Shown here: positions 46,183 to 55,211 of the stretch, one piece after another
Numbering within the stretch: the first letter of the stretch is position 1
Layout of the letters: every line of letters starts with the position of its first letter
Program-made: the position numbers and the translations under genes
Notes under the pieces: model-generated
Databases searched by the model: none
Told to the model about the DNA's origin: nothing
The model's input: the letters and a program-made list of their open reading frames with translations, nothing else
Assembly: GCA_015272155.1 (NCBI GenBank)
Contig: JACYME010000008.1
Location: 1 to 56,066, forward strand
Direction: 5' to 3'
Length of the DNA: 56,066 nucleotides
Origin: Leptolyngbyaceae cyanobacterium T60_A2020_046
Lineage (GTDB): Bacteria > Cyanobacteriota > Cyanobacteriia > Phormidesmidales > Phormidesmidaceae

Positions 46183-46707
46183 TTAGGATTCTTGCCAGAC
46201 AAACTTGCCATCGCGCCAGAGGGCGACGATCGCGCCGATCACGTATTTGGTAATCGTTTCGCCAAACAAGAGCGACACAATTTCCCAGGTCGGCAGCACC
46301 CCAGCAAAGGCAATCACGGTGAAAAGGAGCGTATCGAGGGGCACGGAAACCGCGTTACTGCCTGCGACCCGCACCAACCAGGGATAGCGCAGGAGGCGTT
46401 GGTAGACCTCGGTATCTGCGGTTTCCGCCAGCAGAATGGTAAGGAAGCTGGCGAGGATAATGCGCAGTGGGACGTCCAGCAGAGCACTCATGAAGACGTT
46501 GGCGAGGGCCGCGATCGCGATCGCGACATAAACCCAAAGGCGACCGGCACTATGGAGGCGATCGCGCTGGGTAAAGGTCACGCCGAAGATAAACGTGCCT
46601 ACGGCCACCTGACCAAAGAGAGGGAAGGGAATAAACCACGCCGCTGTGTAGTTTGCGCCGAGGGTCGCAAGGACGTAGATGCTGGCATTGAGAAGATGTC
46701 TTTTCAT
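46183..46707 (-). CDS. VUT family protein (putative queuosine precursor transporter)
   Basis: A 174-residue membrane protein with about six predicted helices, matching the VUT/YhhQ-like family (LGANYTAAWFIPFPLFGQVA, then FGVTFTQRDRLHSAGR). Members import queuosine precursors such as 7-cyano-7-deazaguanine in E. coli. The family segment TADTEVYQRLLRYPWLVRVAGSN holds conserved polar residues. ATG 46707 is preferred; the longer frame to 46746 would overlap the gltB terminator's T-run. It lies directly downstream of the gltB terminator on the same strand. No preQ1 riboswitch is recognisable upstream; the space is only about 90 bases. Confidence 0.8.
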   Translation of the reverse strand: MKRHLLNASIYVLATLGANYTAAWFIPFPLFGQVAVGTFIFGVTFTQRDRLHSAGRLWVYVAIAIAALANVFMSALLDVPLRIILASFLTILLAETADTEVYQRLLRYPWLVRVAGSNAVSVPLDTLLFTVIAFAGVLPTWEIVSLLFGETITKYVIGAIVALWRDGKFVWQES

Positions 46708-46744
46708 CGAAGCGTTTGGGTAAAAGTGGGCAAGCCTATCCATC

Positions 46745-46778
46745 AAAAAGGAGCCTCAAAACGGGGTCTGAGGCTCCT
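46745..46778 (-). terminator. rho-independent terminator of gltB
   Basis: Perfect 10-bp stem: minus-strand AGGAGCCTCA and TGAGGCTCCT with a 10-base loop, followed by TTTTTG. It begins 18 bases after the gltB stop codon and separates gltB from the VUT gene. Confidence 0.93.
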
Positions 46779-46795
46779 GGCAGACGAGTCCGCGA

Positions 46796-49700
46796 TTACT
46801 GAACGGAACTCAGGACTTTATCGTCGGCAGTGGTGTCGGGGTTGGTTTCGGGAATGTCCGCCTCTGATGGGGGCACCACCTGCCAGAATTTGGGCAGGTA
46901 GTCGGCCCAGTTTGCCAGGATATGGGCGGCCTTGGGGCTGCCCGTGCGGGCCGCGTGGGCTTCAATCATGCCCTTGAGCTGCTGTTCGCCCGCTGGGGTA
47001 ATCACCCGCTGCACCTTGACGATTTCGGGGTTGACTCGGGTCGGGAAGTTCCCGGCTTCATCCAGGAAGTAGCCGAGGCCGCCGGTCATCCCTGCACCGA
47101 CGTTACGACCCGCTGGGCCAAGCACGACAACGGTGCCGCCGGTCATGTATTCGCAGCAGTGGTCGCCTGCGCCCTCGATAACGGCCTGCCCTTTGGAGTT
47201 GCGTACGGCGAAGCGCTCCCCGGCGATGCCCAGGGCGTAGAGGGTGCCGCCGGTGGCCCCATAGAGACAGGTGTTGCCGATGATGACATTCTCTGAGGGG
47301 TTGTAGGTAACCTCGCGGAAGGGTTTGATAATCAGCTCGCCGCCGTGCATTCCCTTGCCGACGTAGTCGTTGGCTTCGCCGATGAGGGTGAGGGTCATGC
47401 CGGGGAGGTTGAAGGCTCCGAAGCTTTGACCGACGCTGCCTTCGAAGGTGAAGTTAAGCTGTCCTTCAAAGCCTGTGTTGCCATACTGCTGGGCGATCGC
47501 GCCTGAAACCCGTGCGCCGACGGTGCGATCGGTATTGACCACGGCAAAGGTTTTGTAGACAGTGCCTTGCTGGGCGATCGCCCGCTGCACCTCTGCATCC
47601 GCGAGGATTTGGTCGTCCAACACAGGGCCGTTGCTGTGAACCTCGCCGTGGTTGAGCCACTGGCGCTGCTCGCGCACATCGGGCAGGTTCAGCAGGGTAG
47701 ACAGATCCAGGGCAGCGGTTTTCGTCAGGCTGACGCCTTCGCGAGGCTTCAGGAGATCCGTGCGGCCCACAATTTCGGTAATGGAACGATAGCCTAGGTG
47801 GGCCAGCAGCGATCGCACCTCCTCCGCGATGAAGTGGAAGAAGTTGACCACATGCTCGGGAATGCCTGTGAAGCGTTTGCGCAGATCTTCGCGCTGGGTG
47901 GCAACGCCAACCGGGCAGGTATTGGTGTGGCAAACCCGCGCCATGATGCAGCCTTCCGCAATCATGGCAATGGAGCCAAAGCCAAACTCTTCCGCGCCCA
48001 TCAGAGCGCCCATCACCACATCCCAGCCGGTTTTGAGGCCACCATCGACCCGTAGCAGGACGCGATCGCGCAGTTGATTTTCCAGCAGAACGCGATGCAC
48101 CTCCGTCAGGCCCAGTTCCCAGGGCAGCCCGGCGTGCTTGATTGAGCTGAGGGGCGATGCGCCCGTGCCGCCGTCATGGCCCGACACCTGGATGATGTCG
48201 GCGTTGGCCTTGGCGACCCCCGCCGCGATCGTGCCGATGCCCACTTCTGCCACCAGCTTCACCGAAACGCCTGCCTTGGGGTTGATCTGGTGCAGGTCAA
48301 AGATGAGCTGAGCCAGGTCTTCGATGGAGTAGATGTCGTGGTGAGGCGGGGGCGAAATCAGGGGCACACCGGGCTTCGAGCGCCGCAGCATGGCAATGTA
48401 AGGGCTCACTTTCTTGCCAGGAAGTTGCCCCCCTTCGCCGGGCTTGGCCCCCTGCGCCACCTTGATTTCAATCTGTTGGGCGTGCATCAGATATTCCGGC
48501 GTCACCCCAAAACGCCCCGAGGCGACCTGCTTGATGGCCGAGCTGGCGATATCACCGTTCCGCAAGCCCTTTAGGTTCGGGAATGTGGGGGATTGCCCGT
48601 TGGCGTCTACGTCTTTGAGGGGAACAAAGCGCTTGGAATCTTCGCCGCCTTCCCCAGAGTTGGACTTGCCTCCGATGCGGTTCATGGCGATCGCCAACAC
48701 CTCGTGGGCTTCCTGGGACAACGCTCCTAGCGACATCCCCCCGGTGCAGAAACGGGTCATAATCTCGGCGGCAGATTCCACCTCTTCTAAGGGAATGGAC
48801 TCGCGATCGCCCTGGAGATCCAGCAAATCTCGCAGAGCCGTCGGGGGTCGCCCTTCCAGATGCGACTTATAGACCGCGTAGTGGTCGTACTGGTTAGACT
48901 CCAGTGCTTTGTGCAGCGCTTTAGTCATGGCGGGGTTATTCATGTGATATTCCCCCTTCGGCATGGCCTTGACAAAGCCCATGTTCTCCAATCGCTTGCC
49001 GCTGAGTTCTGGGAAGGCGCGCTGGTGGAAGGTGTTGGTTTCTTGGGCCAGTTCTGCGATGGACAGACCTCCCAAGCGAGAAGCGGTGCCCCAGAAAGCT
49101 AGGTTCAGCAGGTCTGGCCCAATGCCCACCGCTTCAAAAATCTGCGCCCCTTGATAGCTGGTGATCAGCGAAATCCCCATCTTCGAGAGGATTTTGAGCA
49201 GGCCATTTTCCACGGCCTTGCGGTAGTTATCCTGGGCTCCGTTCAGGGTGGAAACGGGCAGTTTGCCGGTTTCCATCAGCTTTTGGGTGCGGGCATCGTT
49301 CCACCAGTGGCGCACGGATTCCAGCGCTAGGTAGGGGCACACTGCGCTCGCGCCGTAGCCCACAAGGCACGCGAAGTGGTGGGTGCTCCAGCATTGAGCA
49401 GTTTCCACCACAAGGGAGGCCCGCATCCGCAAACCCTGGCGAATCAGGTGATGGTGAACGGCCCCGATCGCCAGCAAGGGCGGAATGTAGGTGGTTTCGG
49501 CGGTGAGGGTTACGTCTGCACCGCTGTGATTGGCGCGATCGCTGAGCACTAAAATTGTCTTGCCAGCCTGAACCGCTGCCGTGGCGCGATCGCACAGCGC
49601 CGCGATCGCGGCCTGGAGCCCCCCAGGGCCATCGGTCACCGCGTACAGCGTCGAGAGTGTCTCCGTCGCAAAGCCCGAATCCCGAATCAGCGCCAGCTCC

Positions 49701-51472
49701 GCCTCGTTCAGCACCGGCGACTCCAGCTTCAGCAGGCGGGCATGCTCGGGATGTTCTTCCAGGAGATTGCCCCGCGCCCCCAGTTGGGTGGTTAGCGACA
49801 TCACCAACCGCTCCCGCAGGGGATCGATGGCAGGGTTCGTCACCTGGGCAAAGCGCTGCTTGAAGTAGTCGTACAGCAGGTGTGCCTTGGTGGAAAGCAC
49901 CGCCAGAGGAATGTCATCGCCCATGCAGTAGGTGGGCTCTTTGCCCAGGGCGGCCATGTCCTGGATGATCATTTCCACGTCTTCGGCGGTGTAGCCGAAG
50001 GCGGTTTGCTGGCGCAGCAGTTCTTCCCCAGACAGGCGCATATATTCGGGGAAAAGCTGGGGATGAATGTCCTGACGATATTGACTGAGCCACTCGCCAT
50101 AGGGTCGCTGGGCCGCAACCCGTTCTTTGATCTCCCAGTTTTTGAGAATTTCCTGAGTCTGAAAATCGACGGCAATCATCTGCCCAGGGCCAAGGCGACC
50201 CTTCTCCACAATGGTGTCGGGGGCGATGTCAACAACGCCCGCCTCCGAGGACACGATTAGCAGACCATCCTGGGTGACCACATAGCGAGCCGGACGCAGC
50301 CCGTTGCGATCGAGGGTTGCGCCGACCTGTTTGCCATCGCTAAACACAATCAGCGCCGGGCCATCCCAGGGTTCTTGCAAGCCGCTGTAAAACTCGTAAA
50401 AATTGACGATTTCGGGGCGCTGCTCAAGGTCGGGCTGATTGTGGTACGCCTCGGGCACCATGATCATCAGCGCTTCCTGGGGGCTGCGGCCCGAGCGCAC
50501 CAGCAGCTCCATCACGGTGTCGAGGTTAGCGGAGTCGCTGCTTTCGGGATTGACGACGGGCTTCAGTTCGGGAATTTGCTCGCCCCACACCTCGTGGGTG
50601 AGGTCGGCTTCGCGGGCCATCATCCAGTTGATGTTGCCCACCAGGGTATTGATTTCGCCGTTGTGCCCGACGAGGCGCATGGGGTGCGACAGGGGCCACT
50701 TGGGCATGGTGTTGGTGCTAAAGCGGCGATGGTAGACTGCGAAGGAACTGATGTAGCGATCGTCCTGCAAGTCTTGGTAGAACTGGGCTAATACCTCCGA
50801 TCGCACCATACCCTTGTACACAATGGTGCGGCAGGAGAAGGAACAGACGTAGTAGTCCTTGAGGGCAGCGGCCAGATCCCCGGTCTGCGCGAGAAGCACT
50901 CGTCCGGCCTTGCGCCGTACCAGGTATAGCTCCCGCTCTAGTTCATCGCCGCTGAGAGTGGGCGAAGTGACGAGCAGTTGCTCGATCTGGGGCTGGTTTT
51001 GCTTAGCCTGAATGCCCAAAACCTGGGGCTGAACAGGCACCTCGCGCCAGCCCAAAACGGTCAGCCCCGCTTGGCTAGCCGCGTCTGAAAGGGCCTGACG
51101 CGCGATCGTGGCAGCCTCGGCGAATTGGGGCAAAAACACCATCGCCACCGCTGCCTTTTCGGGCTCTAGCGTTGCCGTGATGCCATTCGCCTGAGCCCAC
51201 TCGTTGAGCAACTGCCAGGGAATAGCCGTCATCACCCCGGCTCCGTCTCCAGAATCTTGGTCAGCACAGCAGCCACCCCGGTGCTCCATGCAGCCCAACG
51301 CCCCTAAGGCTTGTTTCACGAGGGTGTGGCTCGCGCGACCCCGGCGATCAGCAACAAAGCCGACCCCGCAGGCATCTCGCTCCTCATCAACGAGCCACCG
51401 AGGCGCTTGGATAGCCACCCCAGTTCCGTCACCCTCGCTCAACAAATTCTGATTCACACGTGTATTCCCCAT
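46796..51472 (-). CDS. gltB: Ferredoxin-dependent glutamate synthase, large subunit type
   Basis: A 1558-residue GOGAT: transfers the glutamine amide to 2-oxoglutarate, giving two glutamates, using reduced ferredoxin in cyanobacteria. The N-terminal glutamine amidotransferase domain is exposed after processing at [13 protein letters not shown], where the Cys becomes the catalytic N-terminus. The FMN/synthase domain carries the 3Fe-4S cysteines in [19 protein letters not shown] (C-x5-C-x4-C), with [16 protein letters not shown] and [18 protein letters not shown]. The C-terminal GltB beta-helix ([20 protein letters not shown]) is present. Length and the lack of a neighbouring gltD small subunit fit the ferredoxin type (GlsF). 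ATG 51472 chosen; a GTG/other start to 51529 adds unrelated residues. Strong promoter at 51603-51631. Confidence 0.95.
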   Translation of the reverse strand: MGNTRVNQNLLSEGDGTGVAIQAPRWLVDEERDACGVGFVADRRGRASHTLVKQALGALGCMEHRGGCCADQDSGDGAGVMTAIPWQLLNEWAQANGITATLEPEKAAVAMVFLPQFAEAATIARQALSDAASQAGLTVLGWREVPVQPQVLGIQAKQNQPQIEQLLVTSPTLSGDELERELYLVRRKAGRVLLAQTGDLAAALKDYYVCSFSCRTIVYKGMVRSEVLAQFYQDLQDDRYISSFAVYHRRFSTNTMPKWPLSHPMRLVGHNGEINTLVGNINWMMAREADLTHEVWGEQIPELKPVVNPESSDSANLDTVMELLVRSGRSPQEALMIMVPEAYHNQPDLEQRPEIVNFYEFYSGLQEPWDGPALIVFSDGKQVGATLDRNGLRPARYVVTQDGLLIVSSEAGVVDIAPDTIVEKGRLGPGQMIAVDFQTQEILKNWEIKERVAAQRPYGEWLSQYRQDIHPQLFPEYMRLSGEELLRQQTAFGYTAEDVEMIIQDMAALGKEPTYCMGDDIPLAVLSTKAHLLYDYFKQRFAQVTNPAIDPLRERLVMSLTTQLGARGNLLEEHPEHARLLKLESPVLNEAELALIRDSGFATETLSTLYAVTDGPGGLQAAIAALCDRATAAVQAGKTILVLSDRANHSGADVTLTAETTYIPPLLAIGAVHHHLIRQGLRMRASLVVETAQCWSTHHFACLVGYGASAVCPYLALESVRHWWNDARTQKLMETGKLPVSTLNGAQDNYRKAVENGLLKILSKMGISLITSYQGAQIFEAVGIGPDLLNLAFWGTASRLGGLSIAELAQETNTFHQRAFPELSGKRLENMGFVKAMPKGEYHMNNPAMTKALHKALESNQYDHYAVYKSHLEGRPPTALRDLLDLQGDRESIPLEEVESAAEIMTRFCTGGMSLGALSQEAHEVLAIAMNRIGGKSNSGEGGEDSKRFVPLKDVDANGQSPTFPNLKGLRNGDIASSAIKQVASGRFGVTPEYLMHAQQIEIKVAQGAKPGEGGQLPGKKVSPYIAMLRRSKPGVPLISPPPHHDIYSIEDLAQLIFDLHQINPKAGVSVKLVAEVGIGTIAAGVAKANADIIQVSGHDGGTGASPLSSIKHAGLPWELGLTEVHRVLLENQLRDRVLLRVDGGLKTGWDVVMGALMGAEEFGFGSIAMIAEGCIMARVCHTNTCPVGVATQREDLRKRFTGIPEHVVNFFHFIAEEVRSLLAHLGYRSITEIVGRTDLLKPREGVSLTKTAALDLSTLLNLPDVREQRQWLNHGEVHSNGPVLDDQILADAEVQRAIAQQGTVYKTFAVVNTDRTVGARVSGAIAQQYGNTGFEGQLNFTFEGSVGQSFGAFNLPGMTLTLIGEANDYVGKGMHGGELIIKPFREVTYNPSENVIIGNTCLYGATGGTLYALGIAGERFAVRNSKGQAVIEGAGDHCCEYMTGGTVVVLGPAGRNVGAGMTGGLGYFLDEAGNFPTRVNPEIVKVQRVITPAGEQQLKGMIEAHAARTGSPKAAHILANWADYLPKFWQVVPPSEADIPETNPDTTADDKVLSSVQ

Positions 51473-51602
51473 GAGACAAGCCTTGATGCAGTGACTTTGA
51501 GTTTTAGACGGTTCGGACAGTTCGGGCAAATTTTAGGCGCACAATCTCCCGCCAGCCGATGGGTGGCTTCGCTCTCCGCCATCGAAGATGCGCTCTATAG
51601 GA

Positions 51603-51631
51603 ACTATAGGCAGGACAAAGCCCTAGAACAA
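51603..51631 (-). promoter_or_regulatory. predicted sigma-70-type promoter of gltB
   Basis: On the minus strand, TTGTTC (51631-51626) and TATAGT (51608-51603) are separated by exactly 17 bases. This is the best promoter match in the window and lies about 130 bases upstream of ATG 51472. No NtcA site (GTA-N8-TAC) is visible at the expected position. Confidence 0.6.
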
Positions 51632-51663
51632 CCAACGGAGTCTGGCGAGTTTTCCACAGAGGG

Positions 51664-51688
51664 CGCTGAATCAGCACCCTAGAGGGTG
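51664..51688. promoter_or_regulatory. paired palindromes upstream of the gltB promoter
   Basis: gctgaatcagc (11-base palindrome, about 51665-51675) abuts caccct-ag-agggtg (51675-51688). They lie 35-60 bases upstream of the -35 box of the predicted gltB promoter, an activator-like position. The binding protein is unknown. Confidence 0.4.
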
Positions 51689-52404
51689 AGATGAGGCGGA
51701 AACAATCAGACGTTCCAAGACCCAGTGACCGACTGGGGGTGGATGCGTCTTCAATGCTGTTCCAACGCGGTGAAAGTCGTTGCAATCGGAGACTTTCGTA
51801 CAAAATGCAGCTCACCGCAATCTCACCGCAATTGTGGGTATCGCCCAGTGCAATGCCACCAAAGTCGCAGGGACTTGGAGGACGTTGCGCCGGAAGAGCA
51901 GCCCTCGTCTCGAAGGGGGTTCGAGGCGGGTGAAGTGCCAGACTCCTGAGATCGCTGCCTCAAAAACAACGCTGGCCTTTCGGGTTCGCTCTGCTGGCAC
52001 ATTTCAACCTGGGCCATTCATTATACTCCCCAATTTCGGATCCTTGGCTGTAACCCTTGTTGCAGGTTAACGGCACATTTTGTGCAGGGCTCCGGTCTTA
52101 GGGGGGCAGGCGCGATCGCGAGAGTTCCGATTGTAAAGGGATCTTTCAGCAAAAACTGTTATCTGTGCTGCTGTCTGTGCTGCGCTGGGGCAGCGATCGC
52201 CCGTAACCTTCATTCCGCATTCCCCCAAGCAAACTTGGCGCACAGTGGCGCAAGTCGTGCCATCCTTTGAGTCACGGTTGTCCCAGGTTCGACGGTGACG
52301 GGCGATCGCACGGTGTGGAATGGGCTCAGCGCCCGTCCTGTCCTCGGGATAGCGAACCCCAGAATTTCCCAGCATCAGGGATTGACGTTTCACGGAGAGT
52401 CGAG

Positions 52405-54204
52405 ATGGTTGCAGGTCAGTATGGGGAAACCCTTCGCCAAGGTTGGCGGGTTCTCGAGGCCGGATTGACCGGAGTTTTCATGGTTTGGGGTGGCCTGCAT
52501 TGGAATGCCTTGGCCGTGTCGCGGGATGACTTGCCGCGTGTCGCCACCACGATTGCCCAGGCTGCCCAGCCCACCCAAGGGGAAACGGTCACCATTGGCG
52601 GCACCTCAGCGGCGATACCCTGGCAGCGCCGGGGCGATCGCATTGGCCTTGCGGATCTCTCTTTGATGCAGGTGCTTGGGGTTGACCTGGGTAACACCAA
52701 CACCCCGACCCAGCAGCCCGTGCTGTGGTTCAGCGAAACAGGCACTCCTCTGACGACCTGGTACGCCAACGGCTACCGCTATGTGGATGTCACAGACTGG
52801 GCCGCGCAGCAGGGCTGGCAGTTGCGCACAACGGGCACAGCGCTGACCATTCAGCCCCCCCCGGCCCAGGTGCTCGCAGGGCGGCGGGGCCGACAAACCT
52901 GGGGCGATCGCCTTGTTTTAGATATGGATCGCCCCGCCCTGTGGACGCTGAACGAAGATTTGGGGCAGTTTACCCTCACCTTGCATACGCAAACCGCCGC
53001 CACCTTTTCGCCCTTGGCGCTCGTGCAGGCCCAGGGCAACCTGCTGCGCAACGTGGAAGTCCGCCAGATCAGCAACCAACTCGTCATTCAGGCGACCTAT
53101 CCTGAATCGGCCCGGCCCCGCGTTTGGAGCTTGACGAATCCCAACCGGGTGGTGATTGATGTTCGACAAGATGATCTGCTACCGCGAGATATCGCCTGGG
53201 CTCCAGGTGTGCGCTGGCAGGCTCGCTATGTGACAGTGGGGGGACGAGCTTTCCCGGTGTCGATGCTGCGGCTGCGGGTATCCCAAGGGGCCAAGGCGCG
53301 CCCCGTCTGGGCGAATCCCCAATCGGCGGCGGGCATTGGCTCGCTGCGAGACATGGTGCGGAATTCGGGCGCGGTGGCGGGCATCAACGCCGGATTTTTT
53401 AACCGCAATAACCAACTGCCCCTGGGGGCAGTGCGGCGCGATGGGCGATGGATTTCTGGCCCGATTTTGAATCGCGGCGCGATCGCGTGGAATGAGCAGG
53501 GCGGTGCCCTCATGAGTCGCCTGTTTTTGGGCTATACCCTCACCACGAGCGAGGGTCGCAACTTCCCCGTTGGCCCCATCAACAGCGGGTATGTGCAGGC
53601 GGGCATCGGTCTCTACACTCCAGATTGGGGCTCCTACAGCCCGATTTTGGACAATGAAACGCTGGTATCAGTCAGCCAGAATCGGGTGCTCCGTCAAGAC
53701 CCGGGCAGAGCGGCGGCGAGTCGGACGACGGCGATTCCCCGGGATGGCTACCTGCTGGCGGTGCGGGCCTTGAGTGAAGCAGTGCGATCGCTGCCCCCTG
53801 GCACCACCCTGCGCCTCACCCCAGATCTTCGCCCCGCCGCCTTCGAGCCCTTTCCCCATGTCATCGGCGGTGGGCCACTGTTGGTGAAGGATCGCCAAGT
53901 GGTGCTGAGTGCATCCACCGAGGGATTTAGCGACGCCTTTGCAACGCAGGCCGCCCCCCGCAGCGCGATCGGCCTCACTCCCGAAGGCGACATGTTGCTC
54001 GTGGCAATCCACTTTAGCCCTGGCGGGCGTGGCCCCACCCTGGCTGAGACGGCACAAATTATGCTACAACTGGGCAGTGTTGATGCGCTCAACCTGGACG
54101 GTGGATCATCCTCGGGGCTCATGCTGGGGGGGCAAATGTTGAATCGCCATCCCCGCACCATAGGCCGCATCCACAACGCGATCGGGGTCTTTTTGGAGCC
54201 ATAG
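52405..54204 (+). CDS. Exported phosphodiester glycosidase family protein (NAGPA/DUF2233-like)
   Basis: A 599-residue protein. An N-terminal signal/anchor (VLEAGLTGVFMVWGGLHWNA) precedes an AMIN-like/beta-rich middle region (DRLVLDMDRPALWTLNEDLG, TNPNRVVIDVRQDDLLPRDI) and a C-terminal phosphodiester glycosidase domain (about 300-599): AVAGINAGFFNRNNQLPLGA, PRSAIGLTPEGDMLLVAI, and LGSVDALNLDGGSSSGLML with the conserved NLDGGSS. In NAGPA-type enzymes these residues hydrolyse sugar phosphodiesters such as teichoic-acid-like or GlcNAc-1-P diesters; the natural substrate here is unknown but likely extracellular. ATG 52405 is chosen because GGAGAG lies six bases upstream; the open frame to 52267 is ignored. 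Confidence 0.88.
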   Translation: MVAGQYGETLRQGWRVLEAGLTGVFMVWGGLHWNALAVSRDDLPRVATTIAQAAQPTQGETVTIGGTSAAIPWQRRGDRIGLADLSLMQVLGVDLGNTNTPTQQPVLWFSETGTPLTTWYANGYRYVDVTDWAAQQGWQLRTTGTALTIQPPPAQVLAGRRGRQTWGDRLVLDMDRPALWTLNEDLGQFTLTLHTQTAATFSPLALVQAQGNLLRNVEVRQISNQLVIQATYPESARPRVWSLTNPNRVVIDVRQDDLLPRDIAWAPGVRWQARYVTVGGRAFPVSMLRLRVSQGAKARPVWANPQSAAGIGSLRDMVRNSGAVAGINAGFFNRNNQLPLGAVRRDGRWISGPILNRGAIAWNEQGGALMSRLFLGYTLTTSEGRNFPVGPINSGYVQAGIGLYTPDWGSYSPILDNETLVSVSQNRVLRQDPGRAAASRTTAIPRDGYLLAVRALSEAVRSLPPGTTLRLTPDLRPAAFEPFPHVIGGGPLLVKDRQVVLSASTEGFSDAFATQAAPRSAIGLTPEGDMLLVAIHFSPGGRGPTLAETAQIMLQLGSVDALNLDGGSSSGLMLGGQMLNRHPRTIGRIHNAIGVFLEP

Positions 54205-54664
54205 CCTGGGCTTTGGTCTGGTCGGAAACTTTGGGGCTCGGGAACTGCGTAGAAGGGGAGATCGCGCCACCCAGTCACCCCTGCCTAGATTCACAAAGCG
54301 AGTAAAAATACTTACGACTTTGCCCTGAGACAGCGGCGTGAAATGAAGTTGATTTGAAGCCGCAAAACTGAGCATAAAGAGTTGGTATAAACTCCCAGAA
54401 CCCTTGTGGAGTTGACTTGGCTCGCGGGGTGGAGTTGTTATAGTTGGCGAGGTAAGCTGGTGCATCCGAAATTTTGAACGGCTGTAGGTGTCTGATGTCG
54501 CGGAATTTCGCGATCGCGCCTCGGCCCTTGCCCCCACTCACCCAAAGGTCGCTGACCGCATGGCCTGATGCCTGGTTGTCAAAACTGGGAAACCTTAAAA
54601 ATAAGTCATCGGTCGTCAACTCATCGCCATATCCAGTGTTACGGAACTTGGAGGACATGTCATC
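54205..54664. other. leader/intergenic region upstream of the cupin gene
   Basis: About 460 bases. Candidate -10 hexamers occur (TATAGT near 54439-54444; CATAAA near 54373), none with a good -35 at 17 bases. GGAGGA at 54650-54655 is the ribosome-binding site of the cupin gene. A plus frame 54474-54779 overlaps it but lacks support. Confidence 0.4.
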
Positions 54665-55087
54665 GTGCCGAAAACACAAGAACTTATCTCAACTGCGCCT
54701 ACCCTACCCGTCCCCGCTGCTGCTCCCAAAGGTGTCGCTGCGACTGAGCTGCGTCCCTGGGGATCCTTCACCGTTCTAGAAGAAGGCAAAGGCTACAAAA
54801 TCAAGCGCATTGAGGTGAAGCCGGGCCATCGCCTAAGCCTACAAATGCACCATCACCGGAGCGAGCACTGGATCGTCGTATCCGGCACCGCAAAAGTCAC
54901 CTGCGGCGACTGCGAAACGTTGCTCACCGCTAACCAATCCACCTATGTGCCGCCTTGCACCTCCCACCGCCTCGAAAATTCTGGCGTCATTCCGCTCATT
55001 CTGATTGAGGTGCAAAATGGCGAATACTTGGGCGAAGACGACATCGTTCGGTTCCAAGACGACTACGCCCGCACGAGCAAGAGCTAA
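54665..55087 (+). CDS. Cupin of mannose-6-phosphate isomerase type II C-terminal family
   Basis: A 140-residue single-domain cupin matching the C-terminal part of type II phosphomannose isomerases: ELRPWGSFTVLEEGKGYKIK, PGHRLSLQMHHHRSEHWIVV, and VPPCTSHRLENSGVIPLILI. Metal ligands (His in MHHHRSEHW and SHRLEN) are present, so isomerase or related sugar-phosphate activity is plausible. Standalone versions are common in cyanobacteria. The start is GTG 54665 with GGAGG ten bases upstream, which decides it over the out-of-frame ATG 54657. A strong terminator follows. Confidence 0.88.
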   Translation: MPKTQELISTAPTLPVPAAAPKGVAATELRPWGSFTVLEEGKGYKIKRIEVKPGHRLSLQMHHHRSEHWIVVSGTAKVTCGDCETLLTANQSTYVPPCTSHRLENSGVIPLILIEVQNGEYLGEDDIVRFQDDYARTSKS

Positions 55088-55166
55088 TCCCCTCATCTTG
55101 TGTGTTGGCGCGTTGACAAAACGCCATTGCAATTCTCAAATCCCGGAAGAACAAAAATCCTAGAAG

Positions 55167-55198
55167 ACAGAGCGTTGAGCATTCAACGCTCTGTTTTT
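55167..55198 (+). terminator. rho-independent terminator of the cupin gene
   Basis: acagagcgttga (55167-55178) and tcaacgctctgt (55183-55194) form a perfect 12-bp stem with a 4-base loop gcat, followed by TTTTG. It lies 80 bases after the cupin stop codon. Confidence 0.95.
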
Positions 55199-55211
55199 GT
55201 TCACAATCCTA

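Larger units (their letters stand above)
51473..52404. other. long divergent intergenic region between gltB and the phosphodiester glycosidase
   Basis: About 930 bases. Besides the gltB promoter and palindromes it has a tandem 11-bp repeat ctcaccgcaat (51811-51832). Frames of about 80-100 codons on both strands show no recognisable product. The right part (52080-52400) leads into the glycosidase gene. Confidence 0.45.

Noticed and set aside
46192-46977. 261-codon plus-strand frame across the VUT gene and gltB end
   Set aside because: Runs through the gltB terminator and two well-supported genes on the other strand; no domain.
51473-51700. glutamine riboswitch (glnA RNA) upstream of gltB
   Set aside because: The conserved GUUCAUC and GGAAGUAGG-like elements are not present.
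51691-52070. several 80-100 codon frames in the gltB upstream region
   Set aside because: Overlapping frames in three registers, none with ribosome-binding site or family resemblance.
54474-54779. 101-codon frame starting before the cupin gene
   Set aside because: It covers the cupin start in another frame; the GGAGG spacing and cupin family sequence support GTG 54665 instead.
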